A stretch of 64,000 bases of DNA. Origin: Microvirga thermotolerans. Lineage in GTDB: Bacteria > Pseudomonadota > Alphaproteobacteria > Rhizobiales > Beijerinckiaceae. The stretch lies in assembly GCF_009363855.1 (NCBI RefSeq), contig NZ_CP045423.1, forward strand, positions 434,001 to 498,000, read 5' to 3'. A program made the translations under genes and the position numbers. The notes below the pieces were generated by a model. That model worked only from the letters and a program-made list of their open reading frames with translations, was not told the origin of the DNA and searched no databases. Positions 20,180-30,600 of this stretch are shown here, piece by piece. The stretch's first letter is position 1; each line of letters starts with the position of its first letter.

Positions 20180-21811
20180 ATGTGGCGCGCTCTCGTCTTC
20201 ATCGGTCTTCTCTGCGTCGCGGCCTTCGGGGCCGTGTGGCTGGCCGACAGGCCCGGCACGGTTCTCGTCACCTTCGGCGGCTACGAGCTGCAGACCTCCG
20301 TCGCGGTCGCGGCGGTGGCCCTCGTCGGCATCGGCCTCGCTCTCGCCGTGCTGTGGGCCGCGGTGACCGCCCTCCTTCGCCTGCCCTCGCGGCTCACCTT
20401 CGCCTCCCGCGCCCGGCGCCGGGCGCGCGGCTATCAGGCCGTGTCCCGGGGCATGGTGGCGGTGGGCGCAGGCGATCCCATCGCCGCCCGCCGCTACGCG
20501 GGAGAGGCCGAGCGGCTTCTCGGCCGCGAGCCCCTGACGCTCCTGCTCAAGGCCCAGGCGGCCCAGGTTTCCGGGAACCGCGCGGCGGCCGAGGCCGCCT
20601 TCACCCAGATGATGGAGGAGGACGAGACCCGCGTCCTCGGCCTGCGCGGTCTCTTCGTCGAGGCCAGGCGGCGGGGCGACATCCCGGCGGCCCGCGAATA
20701 CGCCGCCGAGGCGGTCCGCATCGCCCCCGCCGCGACCTGGGCGAGCGACGCGATCCTCGAGGCGCGCTGCGCCGAGCGCGACTGGCGCGGCGCCCTGGAG
20801 GCGGTGGAGCGCCGCGCCTCCCTCGGCCTCGTGGACAAGGCGACCGCCAGGCGCCACCGGGCCGTTCTTCTTGCCGCCGACGCCCTCGACCGGGCGGAGC
20901 ACGACCGGGAGGGTGCGCTGCGCAGCGCCCAGGACGCCCTGCGCCTCGCCCCGACCCTGATCCCGGCCGCGGCCCTGGCCGGCAAGCTCCTGTCCGACAG
21001 GGGCGACCTGCGCCGCGCCGCCAAGGTGGTGGAGGCCGCCTGGCGCAGCCAGCCGCATCCGGATCTCGCGGAAGTCTATCTCAACCTTCGCCCGGGCGAT
21101 TCCGCCCTCGACCGCCTGCGGCGCGCCGAGACCCTCCTCAAGCTGTCCCAGGGCGCGGCCGAGGGCCGCCTCGCGGTGGCCCGCGCGGCTCTGGAGGCGC
21201 GCGAGTTCGCCCGCGCCCGCACGGCGCTCGAGCCGCTCCTGGCGGAGCGTCCGACCATGCGGGTCTGCCTGCTCATGTCCGACCTGGAGCAGGCCGAGCA
21301 CGGCTCCACGGGCCGGGGCCGGGAATGGCTCGCCCGCGCCACCCGCGCGCCGCGCGACCCGGCCTGGATCGCGGACGGCATCGTCGCCGACCGATGGGCG
21401 CCGATCTCCCCGGTCACCGGCCGCCTCGACGCCTTCGTCTGGGAAGCCCCGCCGGACGTGCTCGTCGCGCCCGAGATCGCCCTGAGCGACGACGTGACCG
21501 CCGATCTCGACGACACGCCGAAGCCCCTGCCGGCCTCCACGGAAGCCCCTTCCGGTGCGCTTGCGGAAGCCGCGGCGGCCGGCGAGGAGCCTCCGCCGGT
21601 CCCGGCGGAGGCCGCGGCGACCGGGCCGGCAACCGTCGGGCCCGCGGCCGTCAAACCCGAACCAGCCAAGGCCGAACCGCCCAAGGCCGAACCGCCCAAG
21701 CCCGAACCGCCCAAGCCCGAGCCGGTGGTCTTCCCCGCCACTCCGCCGGACGTGCCGCGCCCGCGGGAGGAGGCCGGTCCCGCCCGGCGCAGCATGTTCT
21801 CCATCCGGTAG
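20180..21811 (+). CDS. hemY: HemY family heme-biosynthesis-associated TPR protein
   Basis: A 543-residue inner-membrane protein. Two N-terminal membrane helices (about residues 1-22 and 38-62) form the HemY_N domain, with the VTFGGYELQTS segment between them, followed by TPR-like helical repeats (about 85-400). The last ~110 residues are low-complexity, with short Pro-Lys-Pro-Glu repeats near 490-515. HemY of this type is not protoporphyrinogen oxidase; it is a heme-pathway scaffold of unclear mechanism. It lies 12 bases after mic60, ending the hemC-hemD-mic60-hemY unit. Confidence 0.92.
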   Translation: MWRALVFIGLLCVAAFGAVWLADRPGTVLVTFGGYELQTSVAVAAVALVGIGLALAVLWAAVTALLRLPSRLTFASRARRRARGYQAVSRGMVAVGAGDPIAARRYAGEAERLLGREPLTLLLKAQAAQVSGNRAAAEAAFTQMMEEDETRVLGLRGLFVEARRRGDIPAAREYAAEAVRIAPAATWASDAILEARCAERDWRGALEAVERRASLGLVDKATARRHRAVLLAADALDRAEHDREGALRSAQDALRLAPTLIPAAALAGKLLSDRGDLRRAAKVVEAAWRSQPHPDLAEVYLNLRPGDSALDRLRRAETLLKLSQGAAEGRLAVARAALEAREFARARTALEPLLAERPTMRVCLLMSDLEQAEHGSTGRGREWLARATRAPRDPAWIADGIVADRWAPISPVTGRLDAFVWEAPPDVLVAPEIALSDDVTADLDDTPKPLPASTEAPSGALAEAAAAGEEPPPVPAEAAATGPATVGPAAVKPEPAKAEPPKAEPPKPEPPKPEPVVFPATPPDVPRPREEAGPARRSMFSIR

Positions 21812-21830
21812 CGCCGTCCCGGAACGGCGC
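21811..21830 (+). terminator. Hairpin at the end of hemY
   Basis: GCGCCGT-CCCGGA-ACGGCGC begins at the last base of the hemY stop codon. The stem is 7 perfect base pairs but there is no T-run, so it may be an mRNA-end hairpin rather than an intrinsic terminator. Confidence 0.4.
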
Positions 21831-21913
21831 CGCTCGCCGCTCCCTCAATCCTCCCTTGCCAAGCGCCGGCGGGGAGGGTATGAGGCAGCCCTCTCCGGTC
21901 GAACGACCGCAGC

Positions 21914-21989
21914 GCCGCAATAGCTCAGCTGGTAGAGCACCTCATTCGTAATGAGGGGGTCGGGGGTTCGAATCCCTCTTGCGGCACCA
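21914..21989 (+). tRNA. tRNA-Thr (CGT)
   Basis: A complete cloverleaf: acceptor GCCGCAA pairs with TTGCGGC, the D-arm is AGCTCAGCTGGTAGAGC, the anticodon stem-loop is CCTCA-TTCGTAA-TGAGG (anticodon CGT, reading ACG threonine codons), and the T-arm contains GGTTCGAATCC. The 3' CCA is encoded (21987-21989). It stands alone between hemY and the PAS/GGDEF/EAL gene. Confidence 0.97.
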
Positions 21990-22058
21990 TTCCTTCCCCC
22001 GACAACCGAGTCTCGCTTCGGCGGACCCTCCTCCCCGACCTGCGCCTGACCTAAAGTC

Positions 22059-22084
22059 GCGTCCGGAGGACGCAATCTTTCTCT
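22059..22084 (+). terminator. Possible terminator downstream of tRNA-Thr
   Basis: GCGTCC-GGA-GGACGC (22059-22073) is followed by AATCTTTCTC. The stem is short and the T-run interrupted, but the position about 70 bases after the tRNA fits. Confidence 0.4.
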
Positions 22085-22139
22085 GGCCAGAATTTCCGCA
22101 TGCTGTAATGCTTCCGGGCTCCGGCGGGCGAAAGGAAGA

Positions 22140-24620
22140 ATGGCAGAGGCATCGAAACTCCTCGGAATGTCGATCCTCAACAATGTTCCGGCATTGATGG
22201 GGTATGTCGACCGCCAGGAACGCTACCTGTTCACCAACAACACCTACCGGGAATGGTACGGGGTCGAGCCGCAGGAGGTGCTGGGGCGGACCGTCCGCGA
22301 GATCCTGGGCGAGGCGAACTACGCCGCGATCAAGCCCTTTATCGAGCGGGTGCTCGCGGGCGAGCCGATCGTCTACGAGCAGACCCTCATGACCGTCGCG
22401 GGGCCGCGCTTCGTCCAGGGCAGCTATTCGCCCGACCGGTCCGAGGACGGCAGCGTCCGCGGCTTCTTCGTCCTCGTCTCGGATATCAGCCAGAGGCGCA
22501 CCCTGGAGCTGAGGCTCAAGGAAAGCGAGATGCGCTTTTCCGGCGCCTTCGAGACCTCGGGCGTCGGCATGGCCCTCGTGAGCCCCGAAGGCCGCTTCCT
22601 GCAGGTGAACCGGGCCTATTGCGCGATGATGGGATACACGGCGGAGGAGCTCGCCCGCCTGTCGTTCCAGGACATCACCCATCCCGACGACCTCGCGGCG
22701 GATCTCCGGGCCGTGAGCGCGATGATCGCCGGCGAGCGGTCCGCGCATACGGCGGAGAAGCGCTACATCCACAAGCGCGGCCACGAGGTCCATGCCATCG
22801 TCAGCGCCTCGCTCGCGCGCGACGCGCAGGGAGCGCCGCTGCACTTCGTGGCCCAGGTCCAGAACATCACCGACCGCAAGGTGGCCGAGGAGAGGCTTTT
22901 CCGGGAGCACGAGCTGTCGCAGGTGACCCTCCGCTCCATCGGCGACGGGGTGCTGACGACGGACGTCAACGGATGCGTCACGTCGCTCAACCCGGCCGCC
23001 GAATCGATGACCGGCTGGACGTCCGACGAAGCGGTCGGGCGTCCCCTGCACGAGGTTCTCCGGATCGCCTTCTGCGGCGAGGACGGGCAGATTCTCTGCA
23101 TCGGCTCGTTGCCGCTGGGCAGCGATCCCGCCTGGCTCGGCCGCAACACCATGCTGCTGCGCCGCGACGGCTCGGCCATCCCCGTCGAGGAAACGGCGGC
23201 CCCGATCCGCGACCGGGCCGGCGCGATCGTCGGCGGGGTGCTGGTGCTCCACGACGTGACCGAGCAGCGGGCGCTCACCTCCCAGCTGGCGCATCTTGCC
23301 CATCACGATCCGCTCACGGGGCTTGCGAACCGCACCCTGTTCAAGAGCCGCCTGGATCAGGCGCTCGCCCGGGCGCGGAGCGTGGGCACGGGCGTCGCCG
23401 TCCTGTTCGGCGACCTCGACCGGCTCAAGCTCGTCAACGACACCCTCGGCCATTCCATGGGCGACCGGCTGCTCGAGGAGGTGGCCAAGCGCCTGCGCGC
23501 CTGCGTGCGCGAGGGCGACACGGTCTGCCGCTGGGCCGGCGACGAGTTCGGCATCCTCCTCCCGGACGTGACGGACGAGGTGGCGGCTGCCGCCGTCGCG
23601 GAGCGGGTGATCGCGGCCATCGGGGAGACGTTCCATCTGAAAGGCATCGGCCAGCCGGTCCATGTGGGAATCAGCCTCGGAGCGAGCCTGTTCCCCAGGG
23701 ACGGCGCCGACAGCGCCACCCTCATGCAGGCTGCCGACGTGGCGCTCTACGAGGTCAAGCGCGACGGGAAGGGCAGCTACCGGTTCTTCTCGCAGGCCAT
23801 GCACGAGCAGGTCCGCGAGAGGACGGACACGGAGGCGATGCTGCGCCAGGCCGTCAGGACGAACGCCTTCGAGCTGCACTACCAGCCGCGCGTCCTGCTG
23901 CTTCCCCGCCGCGTCGTCGCGGTCGAGGCGCTCGTGCGGCTGCGCAGCGCGGACATCCTGATCGCGCCGTCGCGCTTCATCCGCATCGCGGAGGAGACGG
24001 GCCTCATCGTGCCCATCGGATGGTGGGTGATCGAGCAGGTCTGCCGCCAGCTGCAGCAATGGAAGGGAACAATCCTCGACGGCGTCCGGGTGTCGCTGAA
24101 CGTTTCCGCCATGCAGATCCGGCGGAGCGACTTCTATCCCGCCCTGCGCGCCCTGACGGAGCGATACGGGATCGACCCGGCGCAGATCGAGCTCGAGATC
24201 ACGGAGAGCAGCCTCGTCGAGCCCGAGCCCGGCGTCGCCGTCTGCCTGAACCTGCTGAAGGAGGCCGGCTTCTCCATGGCCCTCGACGATTTCGGCACCG
24301 GCTATTCGAGCTTCGCCTATCTCAACCGCCTGCCGATCGACACCCTCAAGATCGACCGTTCCTTCATCCGCGAGGTGGGCTCCTCGCAAGGCGCCGTGGT
24401 CGTCGAGGCCATCCTCGCCCTGGGGCGGGCGCTGGGCAAGAAGGTGGTCGCGGAGGGGGTCGAGACCCGGGAGCAGCTCGCATGGCTCGAAGCCCGGGGC
24501 TGCGACGAGGCGCAGGGATTCCTCCTGTGCCCGCCCGCCGTGGCGCAGGACCTCCCCCGCGCCCTCGCGGCGTCCGGCCTTATCCGGACAGAGCCGGAAC
24601 GGCGTCGCTCGGCCTCATGA
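22140..24620 (+). CDS. PAS-GGDEF-EAL cyclic-di-GMP signalling protein
   Basis: An 826-residue soluble protein with three PAS domains (about residues 10-120, 130-255, 265-380), a GGDEF domain (about 385-545) and an EAL domain (about 560-815). The GGDEF signature reads AGDEF (466-470), a substitution often still active; the EAL motif is intact (EALVRL, 596-598), as is DDFGTGYSS, so phosphodiesterase activity is likely and cyclase activity possible. No membrane segments, so a cytosolic signal is sensed by the PAS domains. It converges with the cation efflux gene, overlapping by 6 bases. Confidence 0.93.
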   Translation: MAEASKLLGMSILNNVPALMGYVDRQERYLFTNNTYREWYGVEPQEVLGRTVREILGEANYAAIKPFIERVLAGEPIVYEQTLMTVAGPRFVQGSYSPDRSEDGSVRGFFVLVSDISQRRTLELRLKESEMRFSGAFETSGVGMALVSPEGRFLQVNRAYCAMMGYTAEELARLSFQDITHPDDLAADLRAVSAMIAGERSAHTAEKRYIHKRGHEVHAIVSASLARDAQGAPLHFVAQVQNITDRKVAEERLFREHELSQVTLRSIGDGVLTTDVNGCVTSLNPAAESMTGWTSDEAVGRPLHEVLRIAFCGEDGQILCIGSLPLGSDPAWLGRNTMLLRRDGSAIPVEETAAPIRDRAGAIVGGVLVLHDVTEQRALTSQLAHLAHHDPLTGLANRTLFKSRLDQALARARSVGTGVAVLFGDLDRLKLVNDTLGHSMGDRLLEEVAKRLRACVREGDTVCRWAGDEFGILLPDVTDEVAAAAVAERVIAAIGETFHLKGIGQPVHVGISLGASLFPRDGADSATLMQAADVALYEVKRDGKGSYRFFSQAMHEQVRERTDTEAMLRQAVRTNAFELHYQPRVLLLPRRVVAVEALVRLRSADILIAPSRFIRIAEETGLIVPIGWWVIEQVCRQLQQWKGTILDGVRVSLNVSAMQIRRSDFYPALRALTERYGIDPAQIELEITESSLVEPEPGVAVCLNLLKEAGFSMALDDFGTGYSSFAYLNRLPIDTLKIDRSFIREVGSSQGAVVVEAILALGRALGKKVVAEGVETREQLAWLEARGCDEAQGFLLCPPAVAQDLPRALAASGLIRTEPERRRSAS

Positions 24621-25505
24621 CAGGACCACGATTCCGGCGTGCTTCGCCTTGTCGTCGGGCTCCACGTGGATCGTGATCAGCGCGTCGTCGATCTCGGACT
24701 TGAGCGCGCGTTCGAGCCGGTCGCAGATGTCGTGCGCGTCGGTGACGCTCATGGCGCCGGGCACGACGAGGTGGAAATCGATGAAGGTGACGCGCCCGGC
24801 ATGGCGGGTGCGCAGGTCGTGCGCCTCGATGGCGCCCTCCGCGTTGAGGGCGATCACCTCGCGCACCCGGGTCAGGGTGCGTTCCGGCACCGCCTGGTCC
24901 ATCAGCCCGCCGATGCTCTCCTTCATCAGGCCCCAGCCCGACCAGAGGATGTTGACGGCGACGACCGCGGCCATGGCCGGGTCGAGCCATTGCCAGCCCG
25001 TGAGGGGCACGAAGAGGAGGCCCGCGAGCACGCCGACGGAGGTGTAGACGTCCGTCAGCAGGTGGCGGCCGTCGGCGGCCAGGGCGGGCGAGCGCATCCG
25101 CCGCCCTTCCCGGATCAGGATCCAGGACCAGGCGGCGTTGACGAAGCTCGCGAGCGCGTTGACCCCCAGTCCCTCCAGCGGCATGTCGAGGGTCCTCGGC
25201 TGGGCGAAGGCGGAATAGGCCTCGCGGAGGATCATCATGGCCGCGACGATGATGAGGACCCCTTCGAGCACGGCGGAGAAGTATTCCACCTTGTGGTGCC
25301 CGTAAGGATGGTTCTTGTCCGCGGGCTGCGCGCTGACCCGCACGGCCAGGAAGGCCGCCACCGCCGTGACGAGGTTGATGATGCTCTCGAGGGCGTCCGA
25401 ATAGAGCGCGATGCTGCCGGTGAGGAAGTAGGCGGCGATTTTCAGGGCGAAGACGACTGCGCCGATGAAAATGCTGCCAATGGCAAGTTTCTGAATCTTG
25501 TCCAT
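24615..25505 (-). CDS. Cation diffusion facilitator family transporter
   Basis: A 296-residue CDF protein that exports divalent metal by proton antiport. Seen: the first helices with SIALYSDALESIINLVTA (metal site aspartate), HPYGHHKVEYF between helices 2 and 3, LAADGRHLLTDVYTS (second metal motif) and a cytoplasmic C-terminal domain with DAHDICDRLE and ITIHVEPDD. The DALES/HLLTD motif pair resembles iron/zinc/manganese exporters, but metal choice is not decided by sequence. Its distal end overlaps the PAS/GGDEF/EAL gene; upstream lies a 139-base gap with nothing recognisable. Confidence 0.92.
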   Translation of the reverse strand: MDKIQKLAIGSIFIGAVVFALKIAAYFLTGSIALYSDALESIINLVTAVAAFLAVRVSAQPADKNHPYGHHKVEYFSAVLEGVLIIVAAMMILREAYSAFAQPRTLDMPLEGLGVNALASFVNAAWSWILIREGRRMRSPALAADGRHLLTDVYTSVGVLAGLLFVPLTGWQWLDPAMAAVVAVNILWSGWGLMKESIGGLMDQAVPERTLTRVREVIALNAEGAIEAHDLRTRHAGRVTFIDFHLVVPGAMSVTDAHDICDRLERALKSEIDDALITIHVEPDDKAKHAGIVVLS

Positions 25506-25644
25506 CGCGTCACGAAAAGAGGAGGGCCGGGGTCAGGGCGACCTTATAGAGCGGGCGGGTCGGGGCGCAAGTCGTTGTTACTCTTTGCAAATGGCTTGCA
25601 AGAGCACATCCGGTCCGCTCGCGCGGCGGGGTGCGGCGGGGCCT

Positions 25645-27627
25645 TCAGGCGTGGCGGGAGAGGCGCTGCCGGATGCGTCCGTAATAGGCCTTCAGGGATG
25701 GCGCCAGGGGCTCGCAGGCCGCGACGAGGGCGAGGGCTTCCGCCGTGCGCCCGGCCCGCATCGCCTCGAGCAGGCGTTCGTGCCGCTCCGCAAGCTCGGC
25801 GAGGGCCGGATCCGGCGGTCCGGCAAGGGGGGCGACCACGGTGAAGATCGCGGACCTGGCGGCCCGCCCGCGCACGGCGATCCGGTCGAGCTCGATCAGG
25901 GCGTAGCGGTCCCGGACCGCCTCCGCCGTCGCCGGTCCCAGGATCAGCGAGACGCCGTATTCCTTCGACAGGCCCTCCAGGCGGGAGGCCAGGTTCACCG
26001 TGTCCCCGAGCACGGAATAGTCGTAGCGCCAGCGCGAGCCCACGTTGCCCACGACGCAGTCGCCGGTGTTGATGCCGACCCCGATGGCGAAGGCGGGGGC
26101 GTGTTCGCCTTCCTCCGCCCGCAGCGCGGCGTTGAGCCTGTCGACCGCTTCCAGCATGCGCAGCGCCGCGCCCACCGCCCGCGCCGGATGGTCCGGGCTC
26201 GGGAGCGGCGCGTTCCAGAAGGCCATCACGCAGTCGCCCATGTACTTGTCGATGGTGCCCTTCTCGGCCAGCACCGCCTCGGAGAGCGGGTCGAGCAGGC
26301 GGTTGATGAGGCCCGTCAGGCGCTCCGGCTCGTCCTTCAGCCGCTCCGACAGGCTCGTGAAGCCGCGCACGTCGCAGAACAGGATCGAGAGGTTCCGCCG
26401 CTCGCCCCCCAGCTTCAGGGCGGATGGGTTGCGGGCGAGCTGCGCCACCAGGTCGGGAGAGAGATAGCGCGAGAAGGCCTCCGACACCGCGTGACGCATC
26501 CGCCGTTCGTGGACGTAGTCCAGGCCGAACCGCGCCCCGAACACCCCGAGCGCCGCCGCGACGGGAAGGACGGGCGGCGCCCAGACCCGCCCGAAGCGCA
26601 GCAGCGCCCAGGCTCCCGCCAGGATCAGGATCAGGTTCAGGGCGGCGGCGAGGACGGTCCGGCGGGACATGCCGTTCCGGCACAGACAGGCCGCCAGGGC
26701 GGCCGCCGCGGCCACGAGCCCGGCCATGGCCGGGCGGGGCAGGGGCACCGCGTAGAGCCGGTGCCGTAGGTTGTCGAGGATCGTGGCCTGGACCTCCACG
26801 CCGGCGGTGAGGCTCTGGCTGAAGAGGGTGTAGGGCGTGGCGAAGGTGTCCGGAGCGCCCGCCTCGGCCGCCGTGGCCGCCTTGAGGCTCAGGCCGACGA
26901 GGACGACCGCGTCCTTGAAGTATCCCGGCCGCAGGAAGGCCTGCGGGTCGAGGGCCTGATAGAACGAGACGGTGGGATAGGTGCGCGGCCCGCCGAAATA
27001 CTGGATCAGGGCTCCCTCCGGCGGGGGCTCCGTCGCCTGCCCGGCAAGGCGCAGGGCCTGCGCGGCGAAGCCGTCCGCGGCGAGGGGCATGCGGCGCAGA
27101 TAGGCGTCGCCGTCCAGGTCCACCGAGGTGACGCCGGGGCGGGCGCCCGCGTCCAGGAACGGGTCGAGCGGGTTGACCCGGGTGATCTGCGTCCCCTGGT
27201 CGAGGGGCGTCGTGACGTCGTCCGCCGCCAGGACCACGTCCGGGCCGAGCGCCGCGGCGAGGCGGCGGTCCGCCTCCTCCGTGGAGGGATCGGCGAAGAT
27301 GATGTCGAGGGCGACGACCTTCGCGCCCGCCTCCCGGAGACGCTCGATCAGCCGGGCGTGCAGGTCCCGGGACCAGGGCCAGCGCTGTCCGACCTCGGAG
27401 AAGGAGGGCTCGTCGATCGCCACGACGATGGCGCCCGGCCGGTCCGGCCGCGGAGGCGCCAGGGTCGAGAACAGGTCGAAGAGCCGGGCCTCGATCAGGC
27501 CGAGGGGCGGGAAGAACGAGAGGGGCGCCAGCAGCGCGGCCACGACGAGCGGGATGGCGGCGTGCCGCCGGAACTCCTCCCGCGAGGCAGGGTCCCGTCC
27601 TCCCTGAACTGTCGGCCCGCCGTTCAC
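25645..27627 (-). CDS. CHASE2-domain class III adenylate cyclase
   Basis: A 660-residue membrane-bound cyclase. Residues ~25-45 form a membrane helix, ~50-300 a periplasmic CHASE2 sensor domain (IVVAIDEPSFSEVGQRWPWSR, ALDIIFADPS), three further membrane helices lie at ~310-385 and the catalytic domain at ~400-590. Catalytic residues are present: SILFCDVRGFT (metal Asp), IDKYMGDCVMAFWN (Lys and second Asp), GINTGDCVVGNVGS and DYSVLGDTVNLASRLEG, the Lys/Asp pair predicting ATP over GTP. It starts 12 bases after the FecR-TPR-barrel gene, so the two are almost certainly co-transcribed. Confidence 0.93.
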   Translation of the reverse strand: MNGGPTVQGGRDPASREEFRRHAAIPLVVAALLAPLSFFPPLGLIEARLFDLFSTLAPPRPDRPGAIVVAIDEPSFSEVGQRWPWSRDLHARLIERLREAGAKVVALDIIFADPSTEEADRRLAAALGPDVVLAADDVTTPLDQGTQITRVNPLDPFLDAGARPGVTSVDLDGDAYLRRMPLAADGFAAQALRLAGQATEPPPEGALIQYFGGPRTYPTVSFYQALDPQAFLRPGYFKDAVVLVGLSLKAATAAEAGAPDTFATPYTLFSQSLTAGVEVQATILDNLRHRLYAVPLPRPAMAGLVAAAAALAACLCRNGMSRRTVLAAALNLILILAGAWALLRFGRVWAPPVLPVAAALGVFGARFGLDYVHERRMRHAVSEAFSRYLSPDLVAQLARNPSALKLGGERRNLSILFCDVRGFTSLSERLKDEPERLTGLINRLLDPLSEAVLAEKGTIDKYMGDCVMAFWNAPLPSPDHPARAVGAALRMLEAVDRLNAALRAEEGEHAPAFAIGVGINTGDCVVGNVGSRWRYDYSVLGDTVNLASRLEGLSKEYGVSLILGPATAEAVRDRYALIELDRIAVRGRAARSAIFTVVAPLAGPPDPALAELAERHERLLEAMRAGRTAEALALVAACEPLAPSLKAYYGRIRQRLSRHA

Positions 27628-27639
27628 CCTGGGCCCGTT

Positions 27640-30600
27640 CTAGAACCGGGCCTTCATGGTGGCGGCGAAGGTGCGCCCCAGCCCCGGAATGCCCGGCGCG
27701 GTCTCGAAATCGCGGTCGAACAGGTTCGCCACCGTCAGGCCGAGGAGGAGGCGCCGGTCCGGCGTCTCCCAGGAGACGGAGGCGTCCGTCGTCCAGTAGT
27801 CGTCCAGCTTCACGCCGGAGAGGTTGCCGGTGCGGTCGCCCACGAAGGTCTCCGCCAGGGTGAGCTTCAGGCGGCTCGGATGCACGAAGGCGATGCCCGC
27901 GCGGGCGAAGCGCCCCGCGACGAACGGCACGTCGATCCCGGGCGCCTCGTCGGAGCGCACCTCGGTCGAGGTCATGCCCACCGTGCCGAACACGCCGATC
28001 CCGTAGCCGAGCCAGAGGTTGGCGGTGGCCGCGAGCCGCTCGACGCGGGCCTTGCCGATCGCCAGGCTGTCGAAGGTGTTGGACAGGGGCAGGTCGAGGT
28101 TGCGCATGTCCTGGCGCTGGTACTCGACGGCGGTGAACACGTGCGGCGTCCATTCCGCGTCCCAGCGCAGGGCCAGGGTGTCCGTCCGCCCGCCGAGGGC
28201 GAGCGGCAGGGCGTTGGGCACGAGGCCTACCGTCGTGATCGGCGAGAGGGTGAAGGCGAGGGGCAGGTTGCCGTCCTGGCGGTAGGCCGCCCTCAGCCAA
28301 TGGCCCTCCAGCGGCGAGACGGCGACGCCGAGGCGCGGCGACACGAGCGTGTCCGAAGGCCGCCCTTCGAGGTCGAGGAAGGAGCGCTGCACGCCGGCCT
28401 GCGCCTCGAACCGGTCCGAGGGGCGCCAGAAGAGGTCGGCATAGAGCCTGTCGGCCCTGAAGTCGGCCTCGGTGCGGTCTCCCGTGTCCGCCGAAGCGCT
28501 CTCCATCGAGAGGGCGTTCGCCGCGACGCCGCGCCCGAAAGCGCTGGCGAAGCTGCGCCCGAACTGACCCTCGTACCCGTAGCGGAGGGTGAGGTCGCCG
28601 AAGCCGACCGCGTGGTTGACCGCCGCGACCATGCCCTCGGTCCGCCCGCTCGTCCATTGCCGCTGGCCGATGACGAGGGGAAACAGTTCGGTGTTCACGG
28701 ACTCGAAGAACCTGCGGTCGAGCCCGCGATTGGCATAGACGGCGGCGGTCAGCACGTTCCGGTCGGCGAAGCTGTGGCTCCAGCCCGCGCCCGCCTGCAT
28801 GGAGGTGAGATCCTGGTCGGCGGCGTAGAACCGGGTCGGCCGGTTGACGCTCAACAGGGGCGGCTCCGCCTTCGCGGCCGAGCCGAAGACCAGGAAGCGG
28901 TCCGCCGCCGAGGGCGCCATGCCGACGAAGAAGGAGGCGGTGTCGGCGGCCTCCTTGTCCGGCGTCTCCCGGGCGTCGATCCGTGTCCGGCCCGCGGAGA
29001 GCGAGAACGACGTGGGCGCAGGTTCGTTCGAGAAGCCCTGGACGGTGGCGTCCGCTCCCCAGCCGACCCGGCCGTCATGCACGAAGAGGCTGCCGCCGAC
29101 CTCCGTGTCGAGGAAGGGGCGGCGCAGGAGATCCTGCCGCCCGACGCGGCCGGAGACCGCCAGCGGATCGAAGAAGAGGCCCTGGACGGACAGGTTGAAG
29201 GCGGTCAGGTCCACGTCCTCGCCGAGGATGGAGGAGACGTTCGGCCGCGTCGTGAGGAGGCGGGGCCGCCGCGCGACCGCCTGGTCGAAATAGCTCGAGG
29301 CGGTGAAGGGATCGAAGACCCGGTCGCCGTAGAAGCGCGCCCATTCGTTCAGGTCGATGAAGCGATAGGCCTGGGCCGGGTAGGAACCCGCCTGCCGGTT
29401 CACCGCGAGGCCCGCGAAATCGCCTCCCCGCTGCCGGAACCGGCGCACGGCTTCCCGGGCGCTCAGGATCGCCTCGTCGGCCCGGTACCGGTCGAGGGCG
29501 ATCGCCGTGCGGGCGATGGACACGATGGGATCGTTCGGGTCGAGCCGGTCCGCGTTGTCGAGCGCCTGAAGGGCGAGCTCGTCGTCGCCGTTCTGGTAAT
29601 AGGCGATGGCGGTCGCGAGCAGCCCCTGGGAATAGGCCGGGTTGGCGGTCGATCCGGCGAGGATCGCCTCGATCCCCCTGGCGGTCTGCCCGGTCTGGAG
29701 CAGGTAGCGCCCCAGGGCGATGTAGCCGGTGCTGAAGGCGGGATCGAGGGAGAGCGCCTTGTCGATGAGCGCCTTCGCCTCCTCGACCCGGCTCTGGTCG
29801 AGGAGCAGGATCGCCAGGTTGGCATAGGGGACGGGATTGTCCGGGTCCGCCGCGACGGCCCGGCGCAGGGCCTCCTCCGCGGCGAGCGGCGCATCCCGCG
29901 TCGATTCGAAGAGGCCGATGGTGTTCCAGAGGTCCGAATGGCCCGGCGCGGCGGCCGCGGCCTTGCGCAGCGCGCCTACGGCGGCGGCGTATTCGCCGTC
30001 GATCTCGCCGCGGATGCCGCTGTCGGCGAGGATCACGTCGGGATCGTCCGGGTCGATGGCCTTCGCGCGGGCGATGGAGGCCCGCATCTCCTCGCGCCGG
30101 TTCAGGGCGAAGGCGATGCGCGCCGCCGTGACGGCGATGCGGGTGTCGTTGGGAAAGCGCTTTTCCGCGGCCCGGACGACCTCCGCGGCGGCGGTCAGGT
30201 CCTGCTTGAACGCGACCACATAGGCATGGGCGAGGGCGGCGACCGGGTCGTTCCCGGCGGCGCGCGGCTCGGCATAGGCGGTCTTCGGGTTCGCGAGGGA
30301 GAGGGCGATGTAGCGCCCGTACGCGGCGAGGGTCCTCCGCTTCGCATCGAGGCCCCGCTCCGCCCGCGCGAAGTGGCCCGCCGCGTCCTGCCAGCGCCGC
30401 TGGAGGCCGGCGAGCATGCCCTCGACCAGCTCGGCGCGGGCGCGCTGCGCGCCGGTGAGGCCGCGGCTGCGGGCCTCGGCGAGGGCCTGCTCCGCCACGG
30501 CGCGGCCGTCGAGGGAGAGGGCGATCTCGGCGAGGCTGAGCCAGTCCTCCGCCCGGCGCGCCTGCGGCGGAACCGCCGCGATGCGGGCCCGCTCCGCGCG

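Noticed and set aside
20180..21811. hemY as protoporphyrinogen oxidase
   Set aside because: The protein has the HemY_N membrane domain and TPR-like repeats, not the FAD-binding oxidase fold that shares the gene name in Gram-positives.
22140..24620. AGDEF as a sign of an inactive diguanylate cyclase
   Set aside because: A first-position Ala in GGDEF is compatible with activity in known enzymes; cannot be called inactive from sequence.
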